A DNA stretch of 64,000 nt from Blastomyces gilchristii SLH14081. Lineage: Eukaryota > Ascomycota > Eurotiomycetes > Onygenales > Ajellomycetaceae. Each line of letters starts with the position of its first letter. The stretch's first letter is position 1. Below, piece by piece: positions 1 through 12,899 of this stretch. Made by a program: the position numbers and the translations under genes. Where the stretch lies: positions 496,001-560,000 of the forward strand of contig NW_003101655.1 of NCBI RefSeq assembly GCF_000003855.2, read 5' to 3'. Below the pieces are notes generated by a model. That model was not told where the DNA came from. It saw nothing but the letters and a program-made list of their open reading frames with translations, and made no database searches.

Positions 1-371
1 TATGTCAATATACTCTGCTTAAGTGCTTCAATTGCAAAGAAAAACATGCATCTAGCTCAAAAGAATGTGTATTTACTTCAAGAACTCAGAAGAACTGGAG
101 GAAAGATGAAGCTCAAAGTGAATCTAAAACTGAAGAGAAAAGTCAAGCTAGTAAATCTATAACTGTAAGCTCAAAAAGAAGAAATTCTCAACTATCTAGA
201 TCTTTAAACTTCAATTCTTCAGCTAAGTGTAAATAGAATTTCAATTCTCAAACTCCTGTTAAGATTAGAGAATTGAGAAATAACTCTGATGATAAACTAG
301 ATTTAATATAAGCAGTTGAGATTCCTACTTTTCAAAATAGTTATAATCTACTATCTGATGATAGTGATTAG
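1..371 (+). pseudogene. LINE L1 ORF1, 3' end (nucleic-acid-binding gag-like protein)
   Basis: C-terminal part of the LINE ORF1 protein, which in Tad-type elements binds element RNA. The first codons still encode the last knuckle (reading LKCFNCKEKHASSSKEC). A Ser/Lys/Gln-rich tail follows and ends in LLSDDSD and a TAG at 369-371. Two in-frame stops interrupt it (TAA at about 230 and at about 308). Copy L2 has CAA (Gln) at the matching places, so both stops fit C-to-T mutation. ORF2 follows after about 30 bases. Confidence 0.8.
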
Positions 372-400
372 ATTCTACTCTATCTCTATTCTCTTTTAGT

Positions 401-3400
401 ATGAATATACAACAAAAATAACAAAAAAAGTTTAAAAACTCTTCAAAAATCACATTTATTTAAAATAATGTGAATAGAAACTCAAATTGTATTTATTCTT
501 GTTTTCAGATTGCATTTGAATAAAAAGTGGACTTTGTACTTCTTCAAGAATCAAACTTTGATACTGAGCAAAAGTACATCATTTCTCATTCAAGCTATTA
601 CTACTTTCTTCCTGAAAAATCTGAGATAAAATCAAGAGTAGTGATCTATGAGAGAAAAAGATCAAGATATCAATTTAATTTGAGATTTAATATCATATCT
701 GACCCTGATATTCTAGTGAGTGATATTATAGATAAAGAGAATGAGTTTGATACTATTCAACTTATAAATATCTATAATGAAAAGTCATTGAAAGAAAACA
801 ACAATATCTGAACAATTGACAGAGGATTTTTGAATATAACTCTCTTAAAAAACTCTATAATTGTAGAAGACTTCAATGCACATCATCTCTGATGAAACTC
901 AGAGTGTATAAGAGTAGTAAGAGCAGATAAACTGGTTGAATGAACTTTTAAGCATTCAATAGATTTAGTTAACAAGTCTGATCAACAAACATTCTTTAGA
1001 AAAGGCATGAAACAGAAATCTATTATAGATCTAACTTTCATATCATAAAATCTAATTAAAAAAGACTTATAAACTCGTTTATTGATTCAAATGAAACCTC
1101 AGGATTAGATCATAAGATCATTCAATTTAATATTGAACTGAGTGAAAAATAAAGAAGTGAAAATCCTCTTCTCTCTAATCAGTATAACTTTGAAAAAGCT
1201 GATTGAAAAGCAGTTGAAGAAAGAGTAAAATAGCTGAAATCTGAAAGACAGAGTGAGCTCTATTGAAATCAAAGTCAAGATATCTCAAATGAAATACTTG
1301 AGAATAGAGTAAAGCTGATTACATCTATTCTTCTAATAAGTATTGAAGAAAATATTTCAAAGAAAAAGTCTTCTGAGTATTTCAAATCTTGATGAAATGA
1401 GAATATCACTTCTAAAAGAAAGTAATTAGTCACTGCTAAGAGAGATTGAAAGAATAACTTAATATCTGATGAAGAGTTCAAAGCTATTCAAAATGAATAT
1501 TTTTCAGATATTAAAAAAGTCAAAACAGATTACTGGAACAAATTTCTTGAAGAAGAATAAGAAAAAGAAGTTTTTAAAGTCTTCAACTATACTAAAACAA
1601 GAAGTGTAGTAAAGCATTCAATCTTAGAATATGAATTTCAGAATGAATTGTATACAGCAAACTCTTTTAAGAAAAAATATCAAGCTTTTATGAGAATTCT
1701 CTTTCAAAACTCATCATATTTAGAAGAGAAGAATATGTCATTTCATGAATATATTAATGAAAATAACTGGGAATGGCCTGAGCTTACATGTGATGAACTA
1801 GAGTCAGCAATATTCTCAAGTTCAATTAAAACTGCTGCAGAGCCTGATTCAATCAATCACTTGATTATTTAAAACACATATTTCTACTTGAAGAATGAAT
1901 ATTTTGAGCTCTTTTTCAATCTCTTAAAAAATGATTATTATTCTGAATGCTGGAGAGAAGCTCCTGAAGTAATCCTTGCAAAATCTAATAGAAAAGCTTC
2001 AATTTCTAAGTTATATAGAGTAATATCTCTGTTGAACTGTTTGAAGAAAATTCTAGAAAAGATAATAGCTACTAGATTATCTTTTATAAGCTCTATTAGT
2101 GATTCTCTTCTATTTAATGAATAAATGAGAGATAGAAAACAATGTTCTGCAATTGACACTGTTCTTTCAGTTATTCATGATATTTAAGTAGCAAAGTATG
2201 AAGACCTGGTCTCAACTGCAGTTTTTATTGATATAAAAGATGTATTTGATTATGTTTCAAAGTCTAAGAGGATTCAAACTTTGAAGATGTTAAAACTGTC
2301 ACTTTCTCTAATAAAATGAGTTAATTATTTTATATCTAAAAGAATTATATAACTATTCTTTGATGAAAGAAAATAAGATAAAACTGAGATAAAAATAGAA
2401 GTATCATAAGAATCTTCAATCTCACCTGTTTTATTTGCAATATACACTGCATATCTATTCAAGAATAGAGAGATGAAAATAGTGAGATCTTCAAGTTATA
2501 TAGATGATATTGATCTACTCTACAGTTCAAAGACAATCAAAGAGAATTTAGAAGTGATTGAGAAAGCAGTAAAGAAAATCTTTGTTAGAGCAGATATCAA
2601 TCTAATTCAATTTAATATGAATAAAACTGAGTTAATTCACTTTTTTTCCAGGTTTAATGAGAAAGAACTAAGTCTAACTCTTTTAAATAAAGACATTAAA
2701 CCCAGTTTGAATGTCAAATGACTAGGAGTATGATTAAACTTCAAGTTGAATTTTAAATATTATATTCAATAAAGAATTATCAAGACAGAGAGACTACTGA
2801 ATAGTGTAATCAGACTATCAAATACTGAGAGAGATCTATTCTTTCAGGCTATGAGACAGTTATACATAGCCTGTATCATCTCAGTAGCTGATTATAGAGT
2901 TTAAGTTTGATGAAATAATCAAGAAAGTTTCACTGAACACTTTCAAAGTCTGTAAAACAGAGCTTTGAGAAGAATTCTGAAAGCATTCAAATCATCTTCT
3001 ATTAAAGTAATGAAAATTGAAGCTTCAATTTCATCTTCTGCTATTCAATTTGAAAAGATCTGCATGAACTATGCTCTGAGAGTCATGAAGATGAACTTAA
3101 ATTATATAATCAGAGAAAGAGTCTCTTCTTCATTTTCATCAATCAACTCAGAAAATGAACTGAATTGAAATAGATTTCTTAATTAAAATGAGAATAATTC
3201 TTCAAAGAAAATGCTCTCTCAACTGTACAGACTATATTCACTGATTAAAAATCAATTTTCTTTATTAAATATTAAGAAAATTAATCATGAGAAGATATCT
3301 CTCTGAAGAGAAAAGCTGAAATCTCTCATAGACTTACAAGTAATTGAACTATTTAAAGAGAGATAATATGAACAGCATTTAAAGCAGATATCTACAATTA

Positions 3401-4344
3401 ATATAAAAGACTCTATTCTGATTTACTCAGATAACTTAAAAAATGAGAGTTTGAACAGATTAGATGCAGACATTACTTATACTGAAGATAATATCAATTT
3501 CATCTCAGATTTCTGAAATTTGAGCTGTGAATCTGAAGTCTTTGATGCTGAACTATTTGCAATAGTAAAAGCTTTCAAACTTATTAAGATAAAATCTTAT
3601 AAAAGAGAAAATAGCTTGAAATAGATATGAATATTCTCTGATAGTCAAGCTGCTTTAAAAAGACTTAAAAATAGTCAGATTCATAATACTCAAATGAATC
3701 TTGAACTGATTTTAAAGTCTGTTATAAAGATTCAAAAGAGAAGAATATCAACACTGATAATTTATCTGCATTGAGTTCCTGCTTATATGAATATTTATAG
3801 CAATGAATTGGCTGATTCAGTGATAAAAAAGAATTCAGAATTAAGCAGATCTATTCAAAAAACAGTGTCCTGATCTTTTATAAAAAGAAAGATAAAAGAA
3901 TCTTATTTAAACAAGTGAAATAAAAGCTGATAAAAACAAAAGAAGAGTAAACATTATTCAAGATTTGATATAAAATCTAAGTAAAAATCTTGTTTAATTA
4001 AATGTAAAAAGAAAATATTCTCATCTATAATCCAGCTGAAACTAGATCATGATTATTTCAAATCTTATATATAAAGATTTGATGATAGATTTGATTCACT
4101 AGAATACTCATTCTGCAATGCAAATGAAAATCCTGAGTATATTATAATACATTATGTATTATACAATAGTCTCAGAGCCAGATTGAAGAAGAAGTATAAT
4201 TTAAATCAATTAAATATAAGATTCTTATTCTCAACTGAGACAGGAATTAAATAGTTAATAGACTTTCTATCAGAAACTCAAGCAGCTATAAGAAAATGAC
4301 TGAATTCAGAAATATCTGAATATGAAGAGATGAAATTTGATTAG
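401..4344 (+). pseudogene. LINE L1 ORF2 (endonuclease, reverse transcriptase, RNase H), hypermutated
   Basis: Polyprotein that would nick target DNA, copy the element RNA and digest the RNA strand. The apurinic-type endonuclease lies at about 520-900 (VLLQES near the start, then DFNAHH near 870). The reverse transcriptase lies at about 1950-2750, with a Y-I-D-D catalytic box near 2500. RNase H lies at about 3410-3850. A Cys/His knuckle lies near 4100-4160, ending at the TAG at 4342-4344. About 1,310 codons is the usual size for such an ORF2. Dozens of in-frame TGA, TAA and TAG codons break it, mostly at Trp (TGG) and Gln positions when compared with L4. The ATG at 401 was chosen because it follows ORF1 closely and precedes the first conserved block. 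Confidence 0.85.
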
Positions 4345-4723
4345 ATATAGTCTGTTAAAACAGCTATACACTATCTTTTAATAATTTTATTTTATTATAG
4401 TCTCTCTTTACTTTACTTTTTCTTTTCTGTTCTTTTCTATCTATCTATTTAATGTGTCTATCTTTAAGACTATGTTCTGTTTTCTTTTGTCATGATATTA
4501 TCAAATGATTTCAAAGTATCAGAAGGTGTTAAAATACTGCAATTTGTAAACAGTTTTTGTATTCTGAGCTGGAATTTTCTGATTTTACATATCTGAAATT
4601 GATAAATGTATAATAGTTGACTTTATAGATATAGGAAAAACTCTGAGAACTAAAAGTTCTCAGGTAGATGTCATAGTCTCTGACTGTATACATCTATAAT
4701 TGAAGAATAATAATAATAATAAT

Positions 4724-5534
4724 GAGAATATGATGAGAGATCTGCAAGTCACTTGTTAACTACATTTTTCACATTTTAAATCAATATACAAGAAATTCAC
4801 TTATCACACATTTGATTTGAATGAAGATGAGAAAAAGAAGATCTATACAGTCAGCAGAGAAACTCATCTATTTCTTTATATTATATGCAGTATATGCACT
4901 GTCAATTAATTGATAATCATTGCTATACAATAAAGATAATTTCTAATGCAGTAATCTTGAGAGTATTGAGACTATGTTCTTAAAGAGAAGAGTATTGTCA
5001 TATTCTCAGCTGTGTCAAGACTCTGTTACAGCTTCACACAGCTTATCACTTCTCTGTGAATGATTTCATTCATCTCACAGATCATTCAAACTGATTTTCA
5101 ACCACTCTATGACATCATTCAGATGTAATATAGAAAGATTCAATTGATGAATATAAGAATCTCACTTCTATATAAGATCAGTAGATTACTCTTTCATAGT
5201 AGTGAGACACTGGTCAGGTATCACTTCAGCTATTCTCACTTATAGAATAGAAGAGAGGTATTCACTCATTGTCTATATAGAATAGCTAGATACTGACTTC
5301 TCATCAAAGAAGTCAGTGATTCATTTTTTTCTACTAGTAATATATACAAGAGTTACTGCATTTCTCATACAATTTTCTTAGCATACTAAGTACTATATCT
5401 ATGATATCCTCGCAATAACTCTGTAGCTTACAAGCTTGCTATTCAAGTAAGATAGTCATGCTCACTCATACAGCTCCTTAAACAACTATCTATGTGACGC
5501 CGTCAACTAGTCACTGCTTCGGTTCCGCCACGTT
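4724..5534. other. Unassigned AT-rich segment, possibly a solo LTR or element end
   Basis: No coding frame or known family could be identified. It lies between the LINE L1 tail and the truncated start of gypsy B2. The last 50 bases (about 5490-5534) keep several CpG sites in an otherwise CpG-free background. A TGTTAAC at 4754 and a GTCAACT near 5504 could be the ends of an LTR (TGTTGAC...GTCAACA type). AGTCACT stands directly outside both, as a direct repeat would, but the ends are too degraded to be sure. Confidence 0.3.
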
Positions 5535-6440
5535 ATAATTACCTGTGAATATTATCTCAGACAGAGAATCAATTTTCATAGAGAAGTTTTGATCTAATCT
5601 GATAACTATACTGAAGATCTTATGAGATCTAAGTATAGCTTTTTATCAGTAAACAGATGATCAGACAGAAGAACTGATAAGTATAGTAAAATAGTATCTG
5701 CAGTGTTTTATTAATTACAATCAGAATGACTGAGTGTATTAATTATCACTTACAGAGTTCATATATAATAACTTAAAACATATCAGTACAGATAAAACTC
5801 TCTTTGAGATACTAACTAAGACTTACTTACAGATGATCTTGATAAATCTGTGAGAGTATACTATAGAGTGTGATAACATCTGTGAATGAGCTGAGAGAAT
5901 TCAGAATATTCAGAAGAAAGTCTATGAATTCTTGAGAAAGACTTAAGAGTATTAAAAGAGATACTATAACATTAAGTATATTATAAAGAGTTTTAAGAAA
6001 GATAATAGAGTCTGACTAAGTCTGAAAAATATCATTATATAGAGATCTAATATGAAGCTAAATCTCTTATAAACAGAGTCTTATAAGATTATAGAGAAAG
6101 TTAGCTTACAGTTCTATAGATTAAAACTGTTATCTGAGTTACAGATATACAATGTTTTTTATATCTCTTTACTCTGTGAATATAAGAAATTTTCAGAAGA
6201 GAACTCTGTGACTCATCACTTTGTTCATAAAGTATTAGAGAGTGAAAGAGAATATCAGATCAAAGAAATTATTAACTTATAGAAGCAAGATTATAAGCTC
6301 TGATTCAAGATTCAGTGATAAGAGTATTCTGACAAGATGAATAAGTTCACTTAAGAATCATTTATATAGATAAGATATCTGCAGAAGCTGAGATATAACT
6401 TTCATACTGTGAATTCTGATAAGTCAGAATAATACAGTCT
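5535..6440 (+). pseudogene. Gypsy B2 integrase core and C-terminal region (fragment)
   Basis: It starts at the second catalytic Asp region of a retroviral-type integrase (reading NIISDRE, the same as NIVSDRE in B1). It runs through the C-terminal domain, where LLCEYKKFSEENSVTHH matches the B1 stretch at 20040-20110, to a chromodomain-like end near 6300. The frame carries many stops, including TAG and TGA in place of Gln and Trp. Upstream integrase, RNase H and reverse transcriptase are absent here. Confidence 0.7.
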
Positions 6441-6559
6441 TTACTAAGAATCTGATTGTGATAAAGATATTAACACTGTTATTTATAAATTCTAGTTTAT
6501 AAAGATGATGAGTGTCTACTGAGATGAACAGTCTGCAGTGTATACAAAGAGAAGAAGAA

Positions 6560-8126
6560 ATCATATTATTATTAAATTAAAAAATAAAATAAAATAAAAA
6601 CTAAGCTGTGAACATAATTTAGTAATTAATAAAGAAAAAACAAAGAAAACTCACACTTATATTCTTATTATCTATAACACTTAATTCTCTCATAAGTATT
6701 AATTCTTCTCTTCAAAGAAGCAGAGAGTATCATGTCTGTGATACAGATAATTGTTATATTTAATATAAAGATCACTGAAAATACACAGACTTTAAAAGAG
6801 TCAGATATCAGAGTATATATAGTTGCAGCAGAGTCTTGAGAGCTGATTATCTATATATATTATCAGATACTTCTTATAAAGCTGTATTCACTTCTTCTGT
6901 TATACTGAAGTATTCAGACTGAAAATTATTAAGATATGAAGAGAGAGCTCATCTGCTCAGATTAACTTCTGTTATAAATTTATAGTATTTACATTGTCTT
7001 AATTACTCAGATTTTATAAGTATCTGAGAACTCATCTCTCATTAATATCAGCATTGTGAAAATGTGCTGTAATATAAGAACTGTTGATAGAGAATCTAGA
7101 TATATTTACATATATCTGATTAGAAATTATATAAGTAGAGAAAAAGTAATCATAGATCTGCAGAACTGCAGAGAGCACTGATACTACTAAGAGCTTCACA
7201 GAAACTGTTAGCTAGAGTCTATAAGAAATTACTTATAGAGAGACTTATAGTAAAGAATAAAACTGTACTGCTGAGAGTTAGAAGCTAATTTAAAAGAGAC
7301 ACAGAGTTAATTACTGATCTGAAGATCAGATGTGATGATAAGACTGAGAGAAATGAAGACACTGTTATAAGTGATAGTGTTTTCACTTTATCAGCTAATA
7401 GAAAGTAATCAGAGAAGTTGCGGAGACACTTATAAGAAACTCAGCAGTAGTTAGATATTATTCATGAAGATATTGAAATTGAAAAAAATTTTATTCTTAA
7501 GAAGTTCTTGAATTAATATACAGATATTATTAGAAATACTCTCTTTCTATTATCTAAGTAAAAACACTTTGTGAATGAATAGAGATACTCACAGTTTATA
7601 AAAATAAGAGCTGTTATAAAAAAGAGAAAAGAAGATAAAGTTCTGTGAACAGATCTGAGATATTTATACTACTCTAGAGAGGTTTATTTATACTATGAGT
7701 AATCTCACAGAATAGTCAGATCACTTTAGTAAATAAAGAATAATTATAAATTGCAGATCTGAATCTTTCTATAAAACTATAAAGAGTAATTACAGACTAT
7801 AGATATCTTGATTCTACAATTCTACAGAGTTAATAAAAGAATGAAAAATTTCTTCCAACTCTACAGTGTCAAAGAATGATAATTTGTAAGAATGAGTAAA
7901 AGATTAACTCATGAATACTTCTCTTTAATGAGAGTGATCTCACAGAAAGTGAGTCATCTGTAAGATGAATCTGTATGACAGTTATATAAGAATCTCACAG
8001 AAATAATTAAGAGTCAATCAGAACTCTTCTGTATAAAAGATATGAGATAAATCTGTATAATAGTGAGAGAAAGATCTGCAGATTATAAAGAATGTTATGA
8101 AATAAGAAACTGAGTGACAGACTCTT
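6560..8126 (+). pseudogene. Gypsy B2 region downstream of integrase, with a possible extra ORF
   Basis: An A-rich stretch (6560-6650) separates the end of pol from a second coding-like block. At about 6950-7350 one frame reads as Cys-containing segments (near 7050-7080) followed by a basic, Leu-rich stretch resembling a coiled coil (LLARVYKKLLIERLIVKN near 7200-7250). The block is conserved in B1 on the other strand (18269-19600) and does not match gag or pol. Some fungal gypsy elements carry an additional 3' ORF with Cys clusters and a coiled coil; that this is one is an inference. Many stops break it. Confidence 0.45.
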
Positions 8127-8396
8127 TGTAAGAAGCCTACGCTGAATAGATCAGTATAATATAAAGGTCTTATAATACAAAAGTGGAAAACATTAGAGAA
8201 GGAAAGAAAGAGAAAGTGTGAGAATCAGCAATCAGAGTGGATATTTATATGTGTACACAGTGAAGCTTAGAGTGAAAGAATAGAAATTTCATGAGTTTTT
8301 CAGCTGAGAATCAGTGACTGAGAATCAGAGCTTTCAGCAGAATTTGTGAAGTGTAATGAAATAGTCTATATGATTGATCAGGCGCAGCTCATCACA
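8127..8396 (-). repeat. 3' LTR of gypsy G2
   Basis: 270-bp long terminal repeat, TGTAAG at one end and ATCACA at the other. It pairs in length and sequence with 32240-32509. The internal side carries a polypurine tract (8397-8415, minus strand), which marks this as the 3' LTR. Confidence 0.9.
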
Positions 8397-11300
8397 TTAG
8401 TCCCCTCTTTTCAGAAGAGATATAGAGTTGTGAGTATGTAGTTCTCATCAGTCAAGAGCTGTTGCCTCAGATAACACAGTTCTCAGAGTTCAGGTCAGAC
8501 AATCATAGTTGACTCATTTCATAAGATATTTTCAGCTGCGGCTGCGGGGTCTCTCATCAAGAATATCTTCAATCTCTTATTCAAGTTCATTATCTTCTTC
8601 TATAATCTCTGACAGCTGTCAGTCAGAAGTCAGTTGAGAAGAGAAAAGATTGATAACAGCATGATGAAGCAAGCTTGTATGAAAGACATCATGAATCTCT
8701 GATGATATGTCAAGACAGTAGTTGTAACTGTCTAGAACTTCTATCACTTTATACTTGACATGGCAGTAATTCAGTGTATGAGATGAGTGTGTGATCTATA
8801 TATTCTTAAGATTCAATCATATCAGGTCTTCTATCTTATATTACTCAGCAGAGTCTCAGTGAACATTGATTCAGTTCTCTTAATCTTGTTTAGTGCTTGT
8901 CATGAAGACCTCTGCTCAGTCACAGATATCTCAGAGCTTCATTATTATATTATCAGCAATCTGAATTGAACTGCAGAGATTCAGTGTAAACTGTGTGATT
9001 TCTAGAAGATCTAACACTTTCATATGATAATCATATGTAAGAAAGAACAGGCTTATGCCTGTTAAAACAGCATCTCAGTCATTGATAATAACTTCAGTAT
9101 GTGGAAGAAGATCATATTAGTCATCTTATGAATAGTTATAGAACTTATAAAGATAATTCTTCACTATCTGAATTATTCATTCTGATGTATCATCAGTCTC
9201 AGAGTGATAAGCAGTTAATAAACAGCATATAATCTTGAGAACTTGACAGATCCTTGTTCAGAGAGTGCTCATGAATTGACAGTCTTGATTTAATACTATA
9301 GATCTCAGCAATTCATGCATTCAGTAGAACAGGCTCTGTAGAAAGACTTCAGCAACTTATTCAGTGTCAATCTTATTACAAGATTCTAATATGATATCTT
9401 TACTCAATCAGGCAATGATAATCAGAATATTCTTGCAATTCTTGCTCTCAGAGAGATTAATAGCAAAGTCAATTACTATATCTTATCAGATTCTATCACA
9501 AATATCAAGTGATTTCAGCAGGTCTTTTCTATGATTCTTTTATAAGATGATGAAAGAATAATAGTTGCAGTTTCAGACAAAGTGTCTGATGCTGTTTAAT
9601 ATCTCAGGTCAGTAGAATTCTCAAGAGATCATTTGATACAGTTGTTCACAACCTGAATGATCAGTCATATATGAATCATGCATCTCTTGCATTATTCAGA
9701 TATGTAGAGATTCAGAATGAGAGACTCAGTATCATTTATAGAATTACAGAGTGTTATTGTCATTGATTGAGCATTCTGAGATGTCAGTTCTTATATGAAG
9801 TTCTGGTGAGAATTGAGATGCTTCTTGACATACTGCTTCAGTGAGTGCTTAAAGAAGTTCATCAGTTTGAGCTGTTGTATATCACAATTCATCTAGTGTA
9901 GGTTCAGAAGAAGTGGAGATATTGATGTCAGTGTCAGTATCAGTGTCAGTGTCAGTTCAGAGAGAAGGTGTTCTAATCAGAGTAGTATGTATAGTGCCAT
10001 GAATGGTCTCATCATGATCAACTAGTATTTTCAGATCTAAGAGCTGATGCTCTCAGTTCATTCAGTGAGTGTCTGTTATATTGAATGACATATCTTACTC
10101 TCATTATGAGAGGACATCTGTCATTGAGTTCTGACTGCCAGAGCAGTAGTGTATTGTGAAATGAAAACAGCTTAATAGCTCAGATCATCACATCTGTCAT
10201 TCAGTAAGCTTATAGATGATAGTGAAGTATTTGAGATTCTTATGATCTGTGATTATCTCAAACTTGAAGACACTTCAGAGCTCAGAGTCTCATTCTTCTA
10301 GACAGTGTACTATTGTGAGAAGTTTCTTATCATAGATCTCATAGTTGCATTCAGCAGGGCTCAACTTCTTAGACATGAAGACATATAATTATAAGATACC
10401 TTCATCATCATATTATAATATAGCTCTCTCTGTAACATAGTCAGAGAAGTCAGCTTTAACAACTGTTTCACAGTCAGAGTTAAATGTCATTAGCAGAGAT
10501 GTATTAATGAATATCTTCTTCCTCTGTATAAATGCAGTATCAGCATTCACTGATCATTGAAATACTGAGTTCTTCTTAGTGAGTTCTGTAAGTAATCTTG
10601 CAATATCTGAGAAGTTTCATATAAATCACTGATAGAAGTTAGTAAATTTGATGAAGCTTTGTATATCTTTCACAGTGTGTGAGACTTCTCATTCAAGAAT
10701 AGCAGAGACTTTCTCAGAATTCATTCAGATTTTCTTATAAGCTTCTATGATAAAGTCTAGATATTTTGTACTTTTAACTTCAAAATCACACTTATCTATA
10801 TCTATTGATAGTTCTGCTTCTCATAGTTATTGTAATACTCTTCACACATGTTCTTGATATTCTTTTCTGAACTCATCAGTGAAGATGAGAATGTTATCAA
10901 GATATGCAGATACAAATTTATTAAGGAAATCTCAGAGTGCTCAGTGAATATACTTCTGAAATGTACTGAGAGTGTTAGTCAGTTCAAAAGATGTGACTAT
11001 TTATTCAAAGAGATCATATCATGTTCAGAATGCTGTAAGTCACTCATCTTCTTCAGCAATACAGATCTTATAAAACATGATGATGACATCAAGCTTTGTA
11101 AATCATTGAGCTTGTTCAATGTAAGCTAGGGTTTCATTGATAAGAGATAAAGAATAACAGTCTTTCTTTATTAATCTGTTTAGTTCTTAATAGTTCACAC
11201 AGAATTGAAGTCCTTCATCTAGTTTCTTTGCAAAGAGAATAGAAGCTGCAGCAGAGAAGTTGCTAATATGTATGAATTCTTTATTCAACAGATCATTGAG

Positions 11301-11950
11301 TGTCTTTCAAAGAAGGAGAAGTTCATCTTGAAACATGTTATAAAGAGAGCCTCATGATGATTCAGAATCCTTGTTCTTCTTCTTTTTCAACTTGATACTG
11401 TGGTCCACTTCTGAGTCTTGTAAGAGAGGTAGGTTTGTAACATTATTATCTTGTTGAAAGACATCTAGATAATCATGATATTATTGAGAGAGTTTTGTAT
11501 GAGAATCTGTTATTATAGTACAGAATAACTTCTCTAGAGCTTTCTTAATATCAGTCAGACTGATGAAATAGATTGTCATATAGTTCTGCTGTTGATGACT
11601 TTGTCAGTGATCTCATCAATGACTTCTTTTTCAGAGTATTTCATAAGCATTGACAGAGATCTGTGTATGGTTCATAGTCTTATGAATATCATCTTCATAA
11701 ATCCTATCATTGTTAGAGAATATTAAGCTCCTGTTTTAAGCATTCAATAAGATGCCTTATTCAGATATTCAAACAAGTTCTAACATAAGATCATAGTCAA
11801 GATTATCAACTTCATATATATAAGCATCTTCACATTGATATTCTCTGACATCTATGTTTTGTTTAATCATGTGACAGGTGTGAATGTCTTTTGAATCATC
11901 AAATTCTGTGAGAAGTTGAGATTTTAATAAGAGAATATGCTGAAGGTTAT
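8397..11950 (-). pseudogene. Gypsy G2 pol: reverse transcriptase, RNase H, integrase, chromodomain
   Basis: Minus-strand 3' two thirds of the Gag-Pol polyprotein. From high to low coordinates it holds the protease end (about 11,750-11,950), reverse transcriptase (about 11,250-10,700), RNase H (10,600-10,150), integrase with the H2C2 finger and DDE core (about 9,900-9,000), and a chromodomain-like end (8,650-8,450). At the reverse transcriptase active site (about 10,890) the Y-L-D-D box reads Y-L-D-N, a G-to-A change that removes a catalytic Asp. Numerous stops are present. The chromodomain assignment rests on the Y-L-V-K pattern seen better in G1. Confidence 0.85.
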
Positions 11951-12208
11951 TGTAAGAATAAGTGCTCGCAGGCGATTATTTGCGTGTTTGCAGCTTGGCG
12001 TGATATGTACTGTTAACTACTAGAAGTATTCATGATAGAAAGATAAAATGTAGTGATCAAATGTATAATAGCATTCAAGCTGATTTACAAATAGTAGTTG
12101 TGAACTCCAGTCTATATAGTTGTGTGTAGCTAAGGGCTGCTAACTCTATTGATTATGTGAGAGATAGAAATAGAGATAAAGAATCTGCAAGAAGCAGGAT
12201 TTCTTACA
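11951..12208 (-). repeat. 3' LTR of gypsy B1
   Basis: 258-bp LTR, TGTAAGAATAAG at one end and TTCTTACA at the other. It matches 30417-30674 and the partly sequenced LTR ending at 32972. A purine-rich tract on the minus strand (12209-12225, rich in AGAGGGAGAAG) adjoins it as the likely polypurine tract. Confidence 0.9.
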
Positions 12209-12574
12209 TACTTCTCCCTCTCTAAGACTTTGTCCGCGAAGTCTTTCACTGAGTGATTTCATAGAATCAGGCTCAGCACTGCAGTGATACTCACTAAAAA
12301 CCCTTTATATCTATAAAAACCTCAGTGAGGAAAAATCTCTTGTTACTGTGAAGAGAAAAGAGTCTGTCACTCAGTTTCTTATTTCATGAGATTCTTTATA
12401 ACCTGCAGATCTTTCTCTGACTATTATACAGATTTATCTCACATCTTTCATACAGAAGAGTTCTAATTGACTCTCAATCATTTTTGTGAGATTCTTATGT
12501 GATCATCATACAGATTCATTCTGCATCTTTCAATCTGAAGAATTTCAGTTGATCTTTAATTATTTTTCCACAAG
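12209..12574 (-). other. Gypsy B1 3' untranslated end with polypurine tract
   Basis: Continuation of B1 past the G1 insertion. The reverse complement matches B2 on both sides of its G2 insertion (about 8040-8126 and 32510-32639), which shows the order in an uninterrupted Gypsy-B. No convincing coding frame was found. Some CpG sites (TCCGCGAAG near 12235) survive next to the LTR. Confidence 0.7.
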
Positions 12575-12882
12575 TGTAAGAGGCCTACGCCGAATAGATC
12601 GGTATTATATTGATAGGTCTTATTTAACAAAGAGAAAAACATTAGAGAAGGAAAGAAAGAGAAAGTGTAGAAATCAGCAATTGAGGTGAATATTTATACA
12701 TGTATGTGGTGGTGTACGCGGTGGAGCTTCGGGGTGGAAGAATCTATACGCGTTCATGGCGGCCGAGGATCGGTGATTGAGAATGGCTGAGAATCAGAGT
12801 GTACATGTTTGAGAGTGAAATGGAAGAATCTATGAAGTGTAACAGAATAGTCTATATAATTGATCAGGCGTAGCCTGTCACA
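12575..12882 (-). repeat. 3' LTR of gypsy G1
   Basis: 308-bp LTR with TGTAAGAGGCC at one end and CTGTCACA at the other. It contains less mutated, CpG-bearing stretches (for example GGTGTACGCGGTGGAGC near 12710). It pairs with 17961-18268. Confidence 0.92.
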
Positions 12883-12899
12883 TTAGTCCCCCTCTTTCA

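Larger units (their letters stand above)
1..4723 (+). mobile_element. Tad1-like LINE retrotransposon, copy L1 (5' end outside window)
   Basis: Non-LTR retrotransposon on the plus strand. It holds the last part of ORF1, a complete-length but mutated ORF2, a 3' UTR of about 370 bases and a tail of AAT repeats ending near 4723. The same order and nearly the same sequence occur in L2, L3 and L4 in this window, which defines the family. Tad-clade membership is inferred from ORF1 with Cys/His knuckles, ORF2 with endonuclease, reverse transcriptase and RNase H, and the simple-repeat tail. L1 is one of the most heavily mutated copies. Its target duplication cannot be tested because the 5' end lies outside the window. 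Confidence 0.9.

Noticed and set aside
4701..4723. AAT repeats at 4705, 28100, 48105 and 63700 as independent microsatellites
   Set aside because: Each is the 3' tail of a LINE copy, adjoining the same 3' UTR.
8787..8969. Plus-strand frames at 8787, 10848 and 13252
   Set aside because: Shadows on the opposite strand of Gypsy-A pol in G2 and G1.
9900..9960. CAGTGT/CAGTAT short repeats near 9925-9957 as a CRISPR-like or regulatory array
   Set aside because: A six-base simple repeat within the G2 integrase region, without spacers.
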